From contig CAJJDP010000019.1 of NCBI GenBank assembly GCA_905182995.1, forward strand, positions 213,600 through 277,599: 64,000 bases of DNA, given 5' to 3'. The DNA comes from Paramecium octaurelia. Taxonomy: Eukaryota; Ciliophora; Oligohymenophorea; Peniculida; Parameciidae. Each line of letters starts with the position of its first letter. The first letter of the stretch is position 1. Below the pieces are notes generated by a model, which did not search any database, was not told the origin of the DNA, and worked only from the letters and a program-made list of their open reading frames with translations. Shown one piece after another: positions 52,600-64,000 of this stretch. The position numbers and the translations under genes were made by a program.

Positions 52600-52628
52600 T
52601 TAATAATTAAAATATTAAGTAGAAGCCT
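52600..52628. promoter_or_regulatory. 29-bp divergent intergenic region
   Basis: Only 29 bp separate the ATG of the minus-strand CCCH gene (52599) from that of the plus-strand CLK kinase (52629). Both 5' UTRs and core promoters must be very short or overlap the neighbouring coding sequence. No specific element could be identified in the AT-rich sequence. Confidence 0.6.
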
Positions 52629-53842
52629 ATGTTTTCAAAAGAATCTCATAGAAGATCAAATCGTAGATCATATAGAAAAGCTAAATAATATAAATACATA
52701 TCGAATGGTAGTTCTACAAGTACATCAAGTGCGACTGATGAAGGGTCAAATGGAAGTTCTTCCAGTGATGACTACAAACATTATGGATTTCGAAAGGGTG
52801 AATACATCAAGGACTATAAAATAAGAAGACATATTTCTGATGGAACTTTTGGACGAGTTTTGAAAGTGAGAAGAAATTGGAAATCCTATGCCATGAAGAT
52901 AGTGAGAAGGAATCATGCTGAAAGTGCTTAGTAAGAAGCAGACATACTATTTTATTTGAAAAAGAAAGATTTAAATAGATATTTTGTTGAAATAATTGAA
53001 AGCTTCTATCATAGAGGATATTATTGTATGGTCTTTGAGAGAGTATTGTTTAAATTATATTGATTTTTAGCTTGGACCAAGTTTAAGTGATATGCTAAGA
53101 TTGAATCAAAATCGTGGAATCCCAATGAATTTAATTAGAAACATTAGCAAATAATTAATTAAATCCATTGGGCTCTTACATGATACAAAATTGACTCACA
53201 CAGATCTAAAACCAGAGAACATTCTATTTAGTAGAATTCGTCAGTTGTAGAAATAGAATGACTTGTAAAATTATATTTAAATTCTCATTTAGGTATCTCC
53301 CAGCAGATAACAGGCTCAAGATTATCGACCTTGGTGGAGCAGAATTCAATGATGAAGACCATAATTGTATAATTAATACACGTCAATATAGAGCTCCTGA
53401 GGTTCAGTTGCAATGTTGCAGATGGGATTAGAAAAGTGATGTGTGGGGAATAGCTTGTATCATCTTTGAAATGTATACAGGTAGCAATGAATTGTATATG
53501 CTAGGACATTTATTATTTTAAACAAGGAAGAATGAATTCGAACATATGGCTTTGGTTGAGAAAATAACTGAATAGAGTTTTCCTCATTGGATGGCAAGTA
53601 ACGTGAAGGGAACCTTAAAACATTGTTTCAACGTCAAAAATGCCACTAATGGGAAGTATTATATATGGCCATAGGGAACAACTACAAAGGAAAGTATTCT
53701 AAAGGTGAAGAATCAGCAGACTCTGAGGGAAATGATACTTGACCCCTTGCTTAGAGATTTATTAGTAAAGATGCTAGAAATTGATCCTCATAAAAGAATA
53801 AGTTGTTCTTAAGCCTTGGATCACAAATTCTTTATAAATTGA
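52629..53842 (+). CDS. CLK/LAMMER-family dual-specificity kinase
   Basis: 385 aa with two 28-nt introns, exact multiple of three. A basic/Ser-rich N-terminus (RRSNRRSYRKAK) precedes the kinase domain: GTFGRV loop, YAMKIVRR (catalytic Lys), THTDLKPEN loop, metal-binding DLG (IIDLGGAEF) instead of DFG, activation-loop end RQYRAPEVQL, and EHMALVEKI where CLKs have the EHLAMMERI (LAMMER) motif. CLKs phosphorylate SR splicing factors in the nucleus; the basic N-terminus fits nuclear import. Short compared with animal CLKs because of the reduced N-terminus. Confidence 0.95.
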
Positions 53843-53980
53843 ATTAAGTAATTATTTATTTATAATAATAAATTCAAATCATATTTGTGAAATTTTTTTA
53901 AATTTTTCTAAAAATAGTACGCAGTATTTGTGGGTATTTTAGGAATTTGGAAAAGAAAGTAATCAATTAATTAAGAGAAA

Positions 53981-56263
53981 ATGGAGAAATCAAATACACC
54001 CTATTAGGCCTTATTCTAACCTTTCAAATTAGGTCTTATCGAAAGAACAGGCTGCTTTTCTACAACAGTGGTCTCCCCTGGATTGGAGTGCAAGAACAGA
54101 ATTACTCTATCTGCCATGACAAGAGGCAGATGCGGCCAAGACTTAGTCCCTACAAATCACCATGCCGAATACTATGCACAAAGAGCAGCTGGTGGATTTA
54201 TAGTTGCCGAATCATCCTCTATAAGTGATCGTGCGTTGGCTTATGGTGGAGCACCAGCAATATTCAACGATGCTCAAACTGAGGGATGGAAAAAGGTTGT
54301 AGACAAGGTACATTCAGTTAAGGGAAATATCTTCATCCAATTATTTCATTGTGGTAGATAAACTCATTCTAGTTTGTAAAATGGATAAATTCCATTGGCA
54401 CCATCAGCTATCAGAATTAGAGGCTAGAATCAAATTGCTAAGAAGGACTATGAAGTTCCTTAAGAAATGACTATTTAAGATATTAATTTAGTGGTAAAGT
54501 AATACAAAGAGGCAGCTGAAAGAGCAAGGAAAGCTGGATTTGATGGAGTAGAATTGAATGCAGGACATGGAACTCTACCAGATCAATTCTTAAGAGATAG
54601 TGCTAATAAAAGAACTGATGCTTATGGAGGAAGTGCTTAAAATAGATGCAAATTCATATTAGAAGTTGTTTAATAATTAATCGATGTCTTTGGAGCAGGT
54701 AGAGTTGGAGTCAAAGTAACTCCAGTGACACATCATGCTGATATGAATGATTCAAATCCTTTGGAGTTATATTAAACATTGTTGAGAGCTTTGAGCAATC
54801 TCAAAATTGCCTATGTTGTACTAAAGAATGAAAATGATCCAGAAAACTTCTAAGACTTCGGATATCCAGCATCAAAGAAACAAATACCTTGTGTCTATTC
54901 AGCATTCAGAAACTATTTCACTGGAGCTATAGTGGCTAATGGAGGAATCACCTTAGAGGAAGCAGATGAAGGAATCAGAACAGGCAAATTCGATTTTGTT
55001 GCCTTTGGTCAACTTTTCATATCCAACCCAGATCTTGTTGATAGAGCTAGAAATGGCTATTAATTAAATAGAAATATAGATTGGGGAACTGTTTTCTATG
55101 GAGATTAAAAGGGATACACTGACTATCCTAAATATCAAGTACCATCTAATATCCTAAGTGAATTGATTAATCCTTTGAAGATCAATGACTTGTATTTACC
55201 AAATAGAATCACTATGTCTGCAATGGATAGAGTCAGAACTCCAGCTCCATACATTCCAACTGAATTAAATGCTAAATATTATGCTTAGAGAGCAACTGCT
55301 GGTTTAATTGTTTGTGAAGCCACTCCAGTAAGTCAAAGATCCATGTCATATCCAGGATCACCTTGCATTTACAATGATGATCAAGCTAAAGGCTGGGCTT
55401 TAGTAACAAAAGCTGTACATGATAAGGGAGGTAGATTATTCTTGCAACTGTTCCATGGTGGAAGAAAAACTCATTCATCATTGTAGAATGGATTAGAACC
55501 ATGGGCACCATCTGCCATTGCAATCAGAGGAAATTGCTATAGTGCTTAAAACAAACCATTTGAGAAACCACATGAGATGACTGATGCTGAAATTCAATTA
55601 ACATTACAAGAATTTGTAGACGCTGCTAAAAGAGCTAAGACTGCTGGATTCGATGGAGTTGAAATCAATGCTGGTAATGGACATCTTCCTGATCAATTCC
55701 TTAGAGATAGTGCTAATAAAAGAACAGATCAATGGGGAGGAAGTGTTGAAAATAGATGCAAATTTGTAATCCAACTTGTTCAAAAGTTGAACACCATCTA
55801 CCCAGGAAGAGTTAGTATCAAACTAACACCTATTGGTCATACTGGAGACATGAATGATAGCAATCCAATTCAATTGTACACCTATCTATTACAACAATTA
55901 TCCAAACTTAATTTGGCTTATGTCACTTTGGTCGAAGACAAGAGCTAAGAAAATGCTGATGGACATGGTTATCCAGCTTCAGATAAGTAGATTTAAAATC
56001 TTTACAAATCATTGAGACCACATTACAAAGGTATTTTGCTTGCAAACCATTCTATTACTCCTGAAAGAGCTAATCAGGATATTAAAGATGGCTTGTATGA
56101 TGCAGTTTCCTTTGGGCAATTATATATAAACAATCCAGATCTAGTGTATAGAGTAAGAAATGGTTTCTAACTCAATACTAATTTTGACTTCAAGACCTAT
56201 TTTGGAGGAGATGAAAAGGGATACACTGATTTCCCAACCTTCGATGAGGAAAAGAAGTAATGA
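53981..56263 (+). CDS. tandem fusion of two Old Yellow Enzyme (NADH:flavin oxidoreductase) domains
   Basis: 760 aa without introns. Domain 1 (~residues 10-380) and domain 2 (~395-755) are both complete OYE TIM barrels: [12 protein letters not shown] / [21 protein letters not shown] / [19 protein letters not shown] / [19 protein letters not shown] / KRTDQWGGS, and [12 protein letters not shown] / [12 protein letters not shown]. The substrate-binding segment differs from OYE1 (HSANGY): domain 1 has NAGHGT and domain 2 NAGNGH. So the first His is Asn in both, and the proton-donor Tyr is Thr or His. OYEs bind FMN and reduce activated alkenes with NAD(P)H. Linker is short and the reading frame uninterrupted. 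Confidence 0.95.
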
Positions 56264-56521
56264 GAGGATTGTGATTATTATATCATAAGTATCAAAAATT
56301 ATAAATACACATTAATAAACATTTCTATCATTAATAATCTATAAATGAATGCATAAATCATTAGAAAATTATTATTCTCTAAAGTTTATGTACTTTTCAA
56401 TATCTCAATATTTAAGACCCTCCTTTAATAATAAATCTTAAAATAAATTCAATTGACTTTGATAAAAAAATAATTTTATTTATAAAATATTTTAATATAT
56501 TATCAGTTATTAATTTAAATA

Positions 56522-58668
56522 ATGAATAATTAGTCTTCAAAATCTGTGAGATTCAATGAAGGCCACAAAATATTATAGCCTGTAAATACAAATACTACAA
56601 GTACAGGGTCAAGCAAATTATCTAAAGTGACATCAGCTATTCAAGAGTTGAGAACGTCTTTTAATAATCAAGCATAAAAGTTAACATCTTCAAGAGTGTC
56701 AGATTAATTGAATGAATCAGTGGCTACAGTAACTAGAAGTCCTGGACATTCATGTGCTCCAAGTTATTGCTAACCTTGTTAACCAATGTGTCAACCAATG
56801 TATTAATCTGTCTGTTAACCATAATTTGGTTGTTAACAATAACAGATGTGCTCTCCTCAGGCTTATGTGGTTTAGGGAGGAAGTGATTAAAGCCATTTGG
56901 AAAAAGAGATAAAGAAGTTGAAAAAAAAGAATAAGAAATTGAAAGAAAGCAAAGAAGAAGTTATAGTGTCGACAATAGCTGAAACTCCAAAAAGATAAAG
57001 ACCGTAATAGCACGTGTAGGACCCAGAAATAGATACGATAAAAAGAGAAATTTAAGAAATGGAAAGAATCATAAAGTAAATGGAATAATAGCCAAAACAT
57101 TAGAGCAACTCAGAGATAGAGTTGTATTTGGAAGACAACAAGAAGTGCTTAAAGAAGATGTGCAAAAAGATTAAATCTCTTGAGAAGGAACTTTATGAAG
57201 TAGGTAGATAAAGGGATGAAGCCTTAATAATAAAGCAGTAGTTAGAGAGAGAAAATCAAGAGATGTTTGATAGAATAGGGGAATTAGAATCCTTACTCAA
57301 GGTGGCTGATAAAAAGTATTTTGCTATATTAATTTAAGAGTATTTGACTTAACAGTCTAATTAGAAAGATAAAATGGGTATGTAAAGCAATTAGAAGATG
57401 AAGTAGAGAGGTTGAGAAAGAAGAAGAAGAAGAAGCAAATTGAGATTTAAGAAAGAGTTGTTGAAAAGATTGTAGAGAAACCTGTAGAAGTAATAAAAAC
57501 AGTACATGTCAATCAACCTCACCAAGTGTAAGAAGTCAAACCAGTTGAAATCATTAAGGAAGTGATTAAAGAAGTACCATCAGAACCTAAAATTGTGGAA
57601 AAGATTGTTGAGATTCCAAAAATCGAATACGTTTATCAACAAGTTCCTTAGTATATTGAAGTTCCAAAAGTGCAAACTGTTGAAGTGCCTGTAGTTTAAA
57701 GAATAGAAGTTCCTTATGAGGTCCCTTATTATAGAGATGTTCCTTATGAAGTGATTAAAGAAGTTCCTTACGAAGTTGTTAAAGAAGTGATCAAGGAAGT
57801 ACCATATGAGGTGATTAAAGAAGTCATCAGAGAAGTGCCCTATGAAGTCATAAAGGAAGTTCCTATATATATTGAAGTGCCTGTGGATAGAATAGTAGAG
57901 AAGAGAGTAGAAGTGCCTGTTGAGAGAATAGTTGAAGTCCCTGTTGACAGGGTAGTCGAAGTACCTGTGCCATATGAAGTGCCTTATCCTTATGAGAGAG
58001 TGGTCGAAGTGCCTTATGAACGAATAGTGGAGGTTCCATATGAAAGAATAGTGGAGGTTCCTCGAGATAGATATATGGACAGATACATAGACAGGCCAAT
58101 AGATAGATATGTAGAAGTGCCTGTAGAAAAGAGAGTGGAAGTTCCTTATGAAAGAATTGTGGAAGTTCCTTATGAAAAAATTGTTGAAGTTCCAGTTGAG
58201 AAGATAGTTGAAGTGCCAGTTGAAAAAATAGTAGAAGTTCCTGTGGATAGATTCGTTGATAGATATGTGAGGGATGATGCAGAATTGGAAATGTTGAATA
58301 TTGAAAACAGAGAATTGCAAAGAATCATTGGCATTTGGGAAGATAGAGCCAATAAATTGGAGAATGAAATTATTAAAGAAAGGAGAATCTCTGATAAACT
58401 GAGATTTGATATCGAAGAACTAGAATATATGGTAGAAGATGGTAGATCTTTCAACAATCAATAATAAGAACAATTTAGAAGATACTTAAAGGAATTAAAA
58501 TAAAAATATGAAGCCAAAATCATTGAAGCTAGAAAAGGAGTGGTTATAAAACATCACGTTATTCCTACAGAAGTGCAACAACCTATACAAACAGTTATTC
58601 AATAACCTATATCAACTGGCATTTCCTAAAATTTGCCTCAATTCGGTGGTTAGATGTTCAACTAATGA
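56522..58668 (+). CDS. alveolin (epiplasm/cortical intermediate-filament-like protein)
   Basis: 707 aa with one 23-nt intron near 57319-57341 (GTATTTTGC...TTTAAG). N-terminus has a Cys cluster (CAPSYCQPCQPMCQP), perhaps for acylation or cross-linking, then a coiled coil. Residues ~330-590 are alveolin repeats: EKIVEVP, ERIVEVP, VPYEVIKEV and related valine/proline/charged units repeated dozens of times. A second coiled coil (ENRELQRIIGIWEDRANKL) ends the protein. Alveolins form the membrane skeleton under the cortical alveoli of ciliates, apicomplexans and dinoflagellates. Confidence 0.93.
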
Positions 58669-58809
58669 TTTATTAAACATATATATTTTTAACATACTTG
58701 ATTCATAATTGATATATTAATCAGACGATATAATGTGTCAAGCAATCTAACTATCTCAATTCTCAACTAATTCCAAAATTTATATAAATATTTATACAAG
58801 TTATTATAA

Positions 58810-59780
58810 TCACTATTGTAACCAGTTTTCTGGTATTATTTGAATATTATCGTCTTCAGTGTATTTAATCAATTTCCCATTTTCCCACTGTCCAGCTCTT
58901 TTTTTTCCATCTGGATACATCATTATACCCTTTCCATGTTGTTTTCCATCTTTCCATTAGCCTTAATATTATTTGCAATCTGGCCAATAAAATATTCCGA
59001 ATCCTTATTTACGATCATTTTAATATTCACCGTCATAGCATTTACCATCCTACCAAATGTACTTCCCTCTTCCATGCATTTAATTATTGACCCAACTCCC
59101 GGAGTAAGACTGGAATTATTATCTATCAACATACCCTTCCATCAGGCCAATCGTATCTTCCATTGCCATGAATTTTATTATTTTTCCATTCACCAATATA
59201 AACACAGCCTTAATACCATTTATAACATCCTTTCCCACTCTTCTTGCCTTCTTTAAAGCACCCTTCATATACAGAACCATCTGGCCAAGACTCAATACCA
59301 AATCCATCTGGTTTATTATATAAAAATTGACCTTCGAAAATCGGCCCATTTTTATAGTTATATATACCTTTACCATGCATATAATTATTCAAGAAATCAC
59401 CTTCATAATAATCCCCGTTTTTTAACCATAATTTTCCATTACCATTAGCTTAACCATCTTTGATTTATCCGAAAAATTTGGAGTCCTCGTCTATTTATAA
59501 CTCCTCGGATTTGAAGCATTCTGATGGCATAGTCGTATGTTGGCTTTCTTTTTATGGTTTAGAAAATTGGATGGTTTTTTCTTCCAATGTCTTGTTTAAT
59601 GTAGTAGAAGGTGGATAATCTATAACAATGTTATACTGATTCTATTATACTTGGATCACTTTCAAAACTATCCTCAAGATTTTCCATATAGATGCAATGC
59701 TTATGTTCTGTAACTACGTTGTTTGCATGGATGAGTTCATTCTCATTATTAATTTAGCATTTAGAACACTAAAACCCCAT
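58810..59780 (-). CDS. MORN-repeat protein
   Basis: 304 aa with introns of 31 and 25 nt, exact multiple of three. N-terminus MGFQCSKC suggests N-myristoylation and palmitoylation. About ten MORN units follow (YYEGDFLNNYMHGKGIY, FEGQFLYNKPDGFGI, YEGCFKEGKKSGKG, YSGSWVNNQMHGRGKY, YQGQWKDGKQHGKGIMM). MORN repeats bind lipids and organise membrane-associated scaffolds such as basal-body and cortical structures. A variant start at ATG 59726 gives another N-terminus, but the model with the 31-nt intron is preferred because it keeps the acylation-type start. Confidence 0.9.
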
Positions 59781-59871
59781 AAAATTATATTAAATTAATT
59801 GAAAAAATATTCAAAGATTAAAGTTGTGATAATCAAAACAAAATTTAATGTATCATAATCATTAAATAATT

Positions 59872-61427
59872 TCATAAATACGGAAGTTGAAATTCTGATT
59901 GTTTAAAATGAGGCTAAATGTTATAATTAAAATATGATACAGTTTAATATTTTAAATCTTGTTGTGAATAAGTTCTTCTTTTGGGATGAGTAGGCATATC
60001 ATTTGAGTTTAGAGAATCCGTATTTGTATGAGTTTGATGAATCATTCTTTGATAGTAAATTGGAGTCAACTTTCCAGATTGCTTCGATTATTAACTGGAT
60101 AAGATTGATTTGTCTAATAATATTTAAGTAGAATCTCTTGTAACATTTTTATATTACTATAGTTTCCTCAAAATAGATTTTGGCAGATGATCTCCAGACT
60201 AATCCAAAATTTCATCTCTATCATTCTTATCATTTTTTATTGTCGAGATATTAGTGAAGTTACACAAACCACCTTATTATTGTTATTATTAGAATAAACT
60301 GAGTATACCTTCTTCGAAACTTCTCCCACCAGTATAATCAATTGATTATTGATTCTCATTTGTGGGATCAAATTGAATATCGAACTATTTTTTTGCTTTT
60401 TTTATAAATTTTGTTTATTGAATTTTTAATTATGCTAAATCCTTTTGCTTTTTGCTTCTTGGAGAGAGCAATTAATTTATTTTGTTATTCTTACTTTACA
60501 CTTCACCAAAGATCCTTTATCGAACTTGATTATCAATCAAACTTAAATTCTTGTGCCATTTAATATGATTTTGATCTATTTTTGGTAAAGACATCAAGGA
60601 ACTATTGTGAGGTAGGGATTTTCTTTTCATTCGCTTTTTCAACAACAACGAATCATCATCTCCTTTATTCTTGGTATCTTCTAATCTCTGATTCATCGAT
60701 GTAATAAAGCCTTATGTTTCTGCATCTACCTTTTAAACTCCTTCATAATCTTATTTTAATTCACTCAACTTCCTCCTTGCCTACTAAACTTACAGATTAT
60801 TGTCTTCTTCTATGTCATCATATGGTAATTTCATTATTTCTTTAATCTTCTCAAATCTCTCTATTTTGCTTTTACTCTGATCATTTATCTACTGTATCAG
60901 TTCTTCTCTATTAGACACAAAACTTAAATGTGATATTAAACTCTTATAGTATATCGGTAGATATCCTTCATCTAAGTTCTTTCTCACTTTCATAGCAACT
61001 TAGGTGAATTCTATATAATCAATTAAAATTTACATTCTCCTACTTCTTAATCAAGAACTGATTTTTAAAATTCCTCCAAATCAATCCATTCTATTTTAAT
61101 AATACTTTTATACTGCTCTTATCTTCATCAATCTTTTCAAAAAGCATTCTTACTTAATTTCTATTAATGCTCATTCCACTCTTCACACAAATATCATATA
61201 ATTTATCAATCGCTAATTTATCTATTAATACTTTCTAATTTACAATACTTTCTTTCTTCTTATCCAAATTCTCAAATATAACTTATGCTCTCACTTATTA
61301 TTTGATTTCTTCAGGCAAATACAAATAATTTGGCTTTACATTTTGAGGAAATCTATTTAGAATGCACAAATTACCTTTTCTTATACCAATCTAAGATGTC
61401 TGAGGACTACAATTTAGATCTTTTCAT
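59872..61427 (-). CDS. EF-hand protein with long disordered tail, unknown
   Basis: 495 aa with introns of 22, 23 and 23 nt, exact multiple of three. Residues ~60-130 contain one recognisable EF-hand split by the second intron: FEKIDEDKS joined to KWIDLEEFQKSVL (loop D-x-D-x-S...E). A helical region follows (IERFEKIKEIMKLPYDD), then a basic, Gln/Ser-rich tail of about 250 residues. Calcium binding is likely but the partner hand is not obvious. Function unknown. Confidence 0.8.
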
Positions 61428-61653
61428 TACAAGGTTTTATTATATTTTATTAATAATATTTTTATAACAAATTGTAATTAGAAACAAATTATTAATGCTT
61501 TTTTTCTTCCACTAATAATTCTAGGTTATTTAGTTGTCTTTTACTTTAGATTCTCTTGTTAGTTGTTATCAATTAAATTAAAGATCGAGAAAAATGCGCA
61601 ATTTATGAATAAATTTGATATATTTAAATATTACTTCTATTATATAAATAATT

Positions 61654-63889
61654 ATGAACAAATTTGAAGACGATTTGAAATACGCATAAAAAGCAAATGG
61701 AAATGAGTTTTTGAATTGGTTACAAAATCTTAGCTATGAACTAATTAAATAGAAAGAGTATTCCTATGGATAAGAGTTTTTGAAAAATTAACATCTGGTG
61801 TATGAACTAATTTTCAAATAAGATGGCATATTAAATGGTAGTTTTAGAACAACCTAAATGAGATTTGGATCTATCGAGGATACCTTATTTTTTATTAAAA
61901 TTCTTAACATCCTCTCTCCAAATGAATCATCATTCTATCACTCATTACCCTCTGAATATCCCTTTAATCCAGTTCAAATTGATATTTTACCTGCTCATTT
62001 ACAATTATTTTTTAAGGATCCTTCTATTGTTAACATGAATTCATAATTTTAAACTTTCTAAGAAATATTTTAGGATAACATTTTAGTCGAAAAAAATCAA
62101 CTTAAATTCTGTGTTAGCGCTAAAATGATGTTTTGGATTTATTTATTAAATGGAGCTGTAAATTTTAAAGAAAGTGCATTACATGCTACAGAAAACAGCT
62201 AAAAAATTCTAGATTGTGCATTTAGTAAGTGCAAAAAGAAAAGTGGTACCAAAGACTTTTTATTAAAATAATTAACTTTTAATCCTTATTTAATTTTGAT
62301 CAGAAGAATCATTGAATATATGGTAATGTAGATCAAACCAAATAATCCAATTTACAATAATTAAAATAAGTAAGTTACTATTTTCACATTTCAATAAATG
62401 ATAATTTTGTTACAAGAGTATTCTATGTTTGAACATTTATATGTATCCAAATTAATTGATTTAAATCTATCAAATGAATAATAAAAGTTATTTTATAAAA
62501 TCAAGCCAAGTAGTGTTATTTTAGATACTCAAATGATGTTGATATATTTAACAATATTCTTTAATAATAGATTTGGATAAGACTTAGAAGCTACATACAC
62601 ATAATTTAAACATTTTGTAAGGACTACTGATATCTTCAACAAACAAAACCAAATCTTCTATTAAAGCAGGGGATTCTTTTATGAATGTGGAAGACAAAAA
62701 CAATAAATCACTTACTAATAAGGATTATATAAATTTTTAGAGAATGCCTTTGAAATCTATCACAATGAAAGATAATGCAATCAAATCTCTTTACTTTCCC
62801 ATTTATCCACATATGTTTTATTCCTTAGATAATAATTTGCAGTTTATGAAAATGAAATCTATAATTAAGTATTGATATTTGATTAAGCCCTTATGTCTTG
62901 TATAATATCACAGAATACGATATTAAATTATCTTACCAAACAATAAAATTTTTAATACAAAAGTAATAATCCAATTACTCGATTTATCTTAAGCGAGTTG
63001 CAACCTATATATTAAATATGTAAAAATAAATTTGGATAATCTCCTCAAGCAATATTGTTTAAAGAATTTAGGCCTTCAAATTTGTTTCAATGCATGGATA
63101 CTAAATTTAATGGGCATCAATATTAATTGGATTTTCATTTTAGAGAATTAGATTAATATAAAAATCATATGAAAAATCTTTTAAGAGTGTATTATCCATT
63201 TTTTACTAAACTATTAATAACTATTATTAAATCAATCAATAATTTAAACTACATTAGTGAATCAGAATATCAAGGAATAATGCATTTATTTACATTTTTA
63301 TATTCTTAAGATTAAAATTCCTTCTTTTGTGATTTATTGAAATTCTAGAAAAATTAGCCTTATCAACTTCCAGCATTTTCTGAAGTCAAGAACTTCTGTG
63401 ATATCTACATCAAAGACAACAAAGAGGAAGATTTTTAGATAAAATAATCTGAAAACATTGAGAAATTGATTCAAAAAATCATTATTCAATTGATGCAATT
63501 CTAGCAGCAAAGGAAGATTAAAAATGATAAAATTGTATCGTTCTTAGGTGAACAATTTAACATACCAATCTCCACTATAAAAGTAATGCCAATTAGAAAT
63601 TTAAGTCCATCCAAAAGTACTGGAAGGTTATCTAGAACGAAAATGTAAATATTATTAATAAAATATTAGAGAAATTAATGAATGGAAAGCACCTTTGAGA
63701 GATTATGAATTTTATTACTTGTTAGTGATTATGTGGTATTTAAGCTTGGGACTAGATAAGCTTAGAGGTTTAGAAAAGAGTAATTTCCCATTAACTTAAT
63801 GGCCTAGAAAGTTAGCTTCACCTATGAATCTGTTAATTGTGTCAATTCTAACCTATATTGTAGTAAGTTTAATTTTCTTGCTCATTTGA
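61654..63889 (+). CDS. large helical protein with C-terminal membrane anchor, possibly SMPD4-like
   Basis: 736 aa with one 25-nt intron (63645-63669) that extends the protein by ~75 residues and adds a transmembrane segment (LLIVSILTYIVVSLIFLLI) at the very C-terminus. The bulk is alpha-helical with features such as YPFNPVQIDILPAHLQLFF, RPSNLFQCMDTKFN and KAPLRDYEFYYLLVIMW. The overall size and single C-terminal anchor recall SMPD4 (neutral sphingomyelinase 3 family), but no residue-level proof can be given by eye. Otherwise unrecognised. Confidence 0.6.
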
Positions 63890-64000
63890 CATATTTTTTT
63901 TATCATTTATAATTTTAAATTAATAATCACTTTAATTTTCATAAGTGAATAAACTGTTCAACAGCAAAATATATATAAAATATTGAAACAAAATAATCCA

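Noticed and set aside
57580-58320. Long antisense open frame (and another on 58170-58457) opposite the alveolin repeats
   Set aside because: Shadow of the repetitive alveolin coding sequence; low-complexity Phe/Asn/His content with no independent motif.

Overview
The window is macronuclear-type DNA of a ciliate, almost certainly a Paramecium. Every recognisable gene reads through TAA and TAG as glutamine and ends at TGA. Introns are tiny (about 20-35 nt; mostly GTA...TAG, with several ending CAG or AAG). Spacers are short and very AT-rich. Under the standard code nearly all genes look shattered, so all models here use the ciliate code (TGA as the only stop). In most models the spliced length is an exact multiple of three, which is an independent check.

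Layout. 1-5.2 kb: a RING-RING-LON protein, CKS1 and an unresolved Cys-containing gene. 5.6-12.7 kb: a tandem CCCH protein, coiled-coil proteins, a large membrane protein with a degenerate histidine-kinase-like tail, and a C-terminally anchored protein. 13-21 kb: an alpha/beta hydrolase, a sperm-tail PG-rich repeat protein and a full-length CC2D2A (ciliary transition zone) gene. 21.7-30 kb: a jacalin-like/GQYPP-repeat protein, a ZC2HC zinc-finger protein, a B-box protein and unknowns. 30-37 kb: two gene models interrupted by in-frame TGA, a bacterial-type S11 D-Ala-D-Ala carboxypeptidase homologue, V-ATPase subunit e, a nucleoredoxin-like protein and unknowns. 38-47 kb: three calcium-dependent protein kinase paralogues around a four-TM protein and a short CEP131-like gene. 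47.8-64 kb: a TFIIS-N/CCCH protein (PNUTS-like), a coiled-coil protein, an aquaporin, a CCCH protein with a poly-Gln tract written mainly in TAA/TAG, a CLK/LAMMER kinase, a tandem fusion of two Old-Yellow-Enzyme domains, an alveolin (cortical cytoskeleton), a MORN protein, an EF-hand protein and a large C-terminally anchored protein.

Two single N positions (13450 and 39401) are each followed by about 1.3 kb that repeats the sequence before the N. These look like unmerged contig overlaps, not biological duplications; each creates one or two truncated duplicate genes.

Many genes fit cilia, cortex and calcium signalling (CC2D2A, PG-rich repeat protein, CEP131-like, alveolin, MORN, CDPKs, EF-hand), as expected for a ciliate. 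There is no operon logic: genes alternate strand, with gaps that are often below 100 bp. The most unusual items are the double OYE protein with altered active-site residues, the S11 peptidase, the jacalin/GQYPP/glycine-zipper protein and the two models with in-frame TGA.
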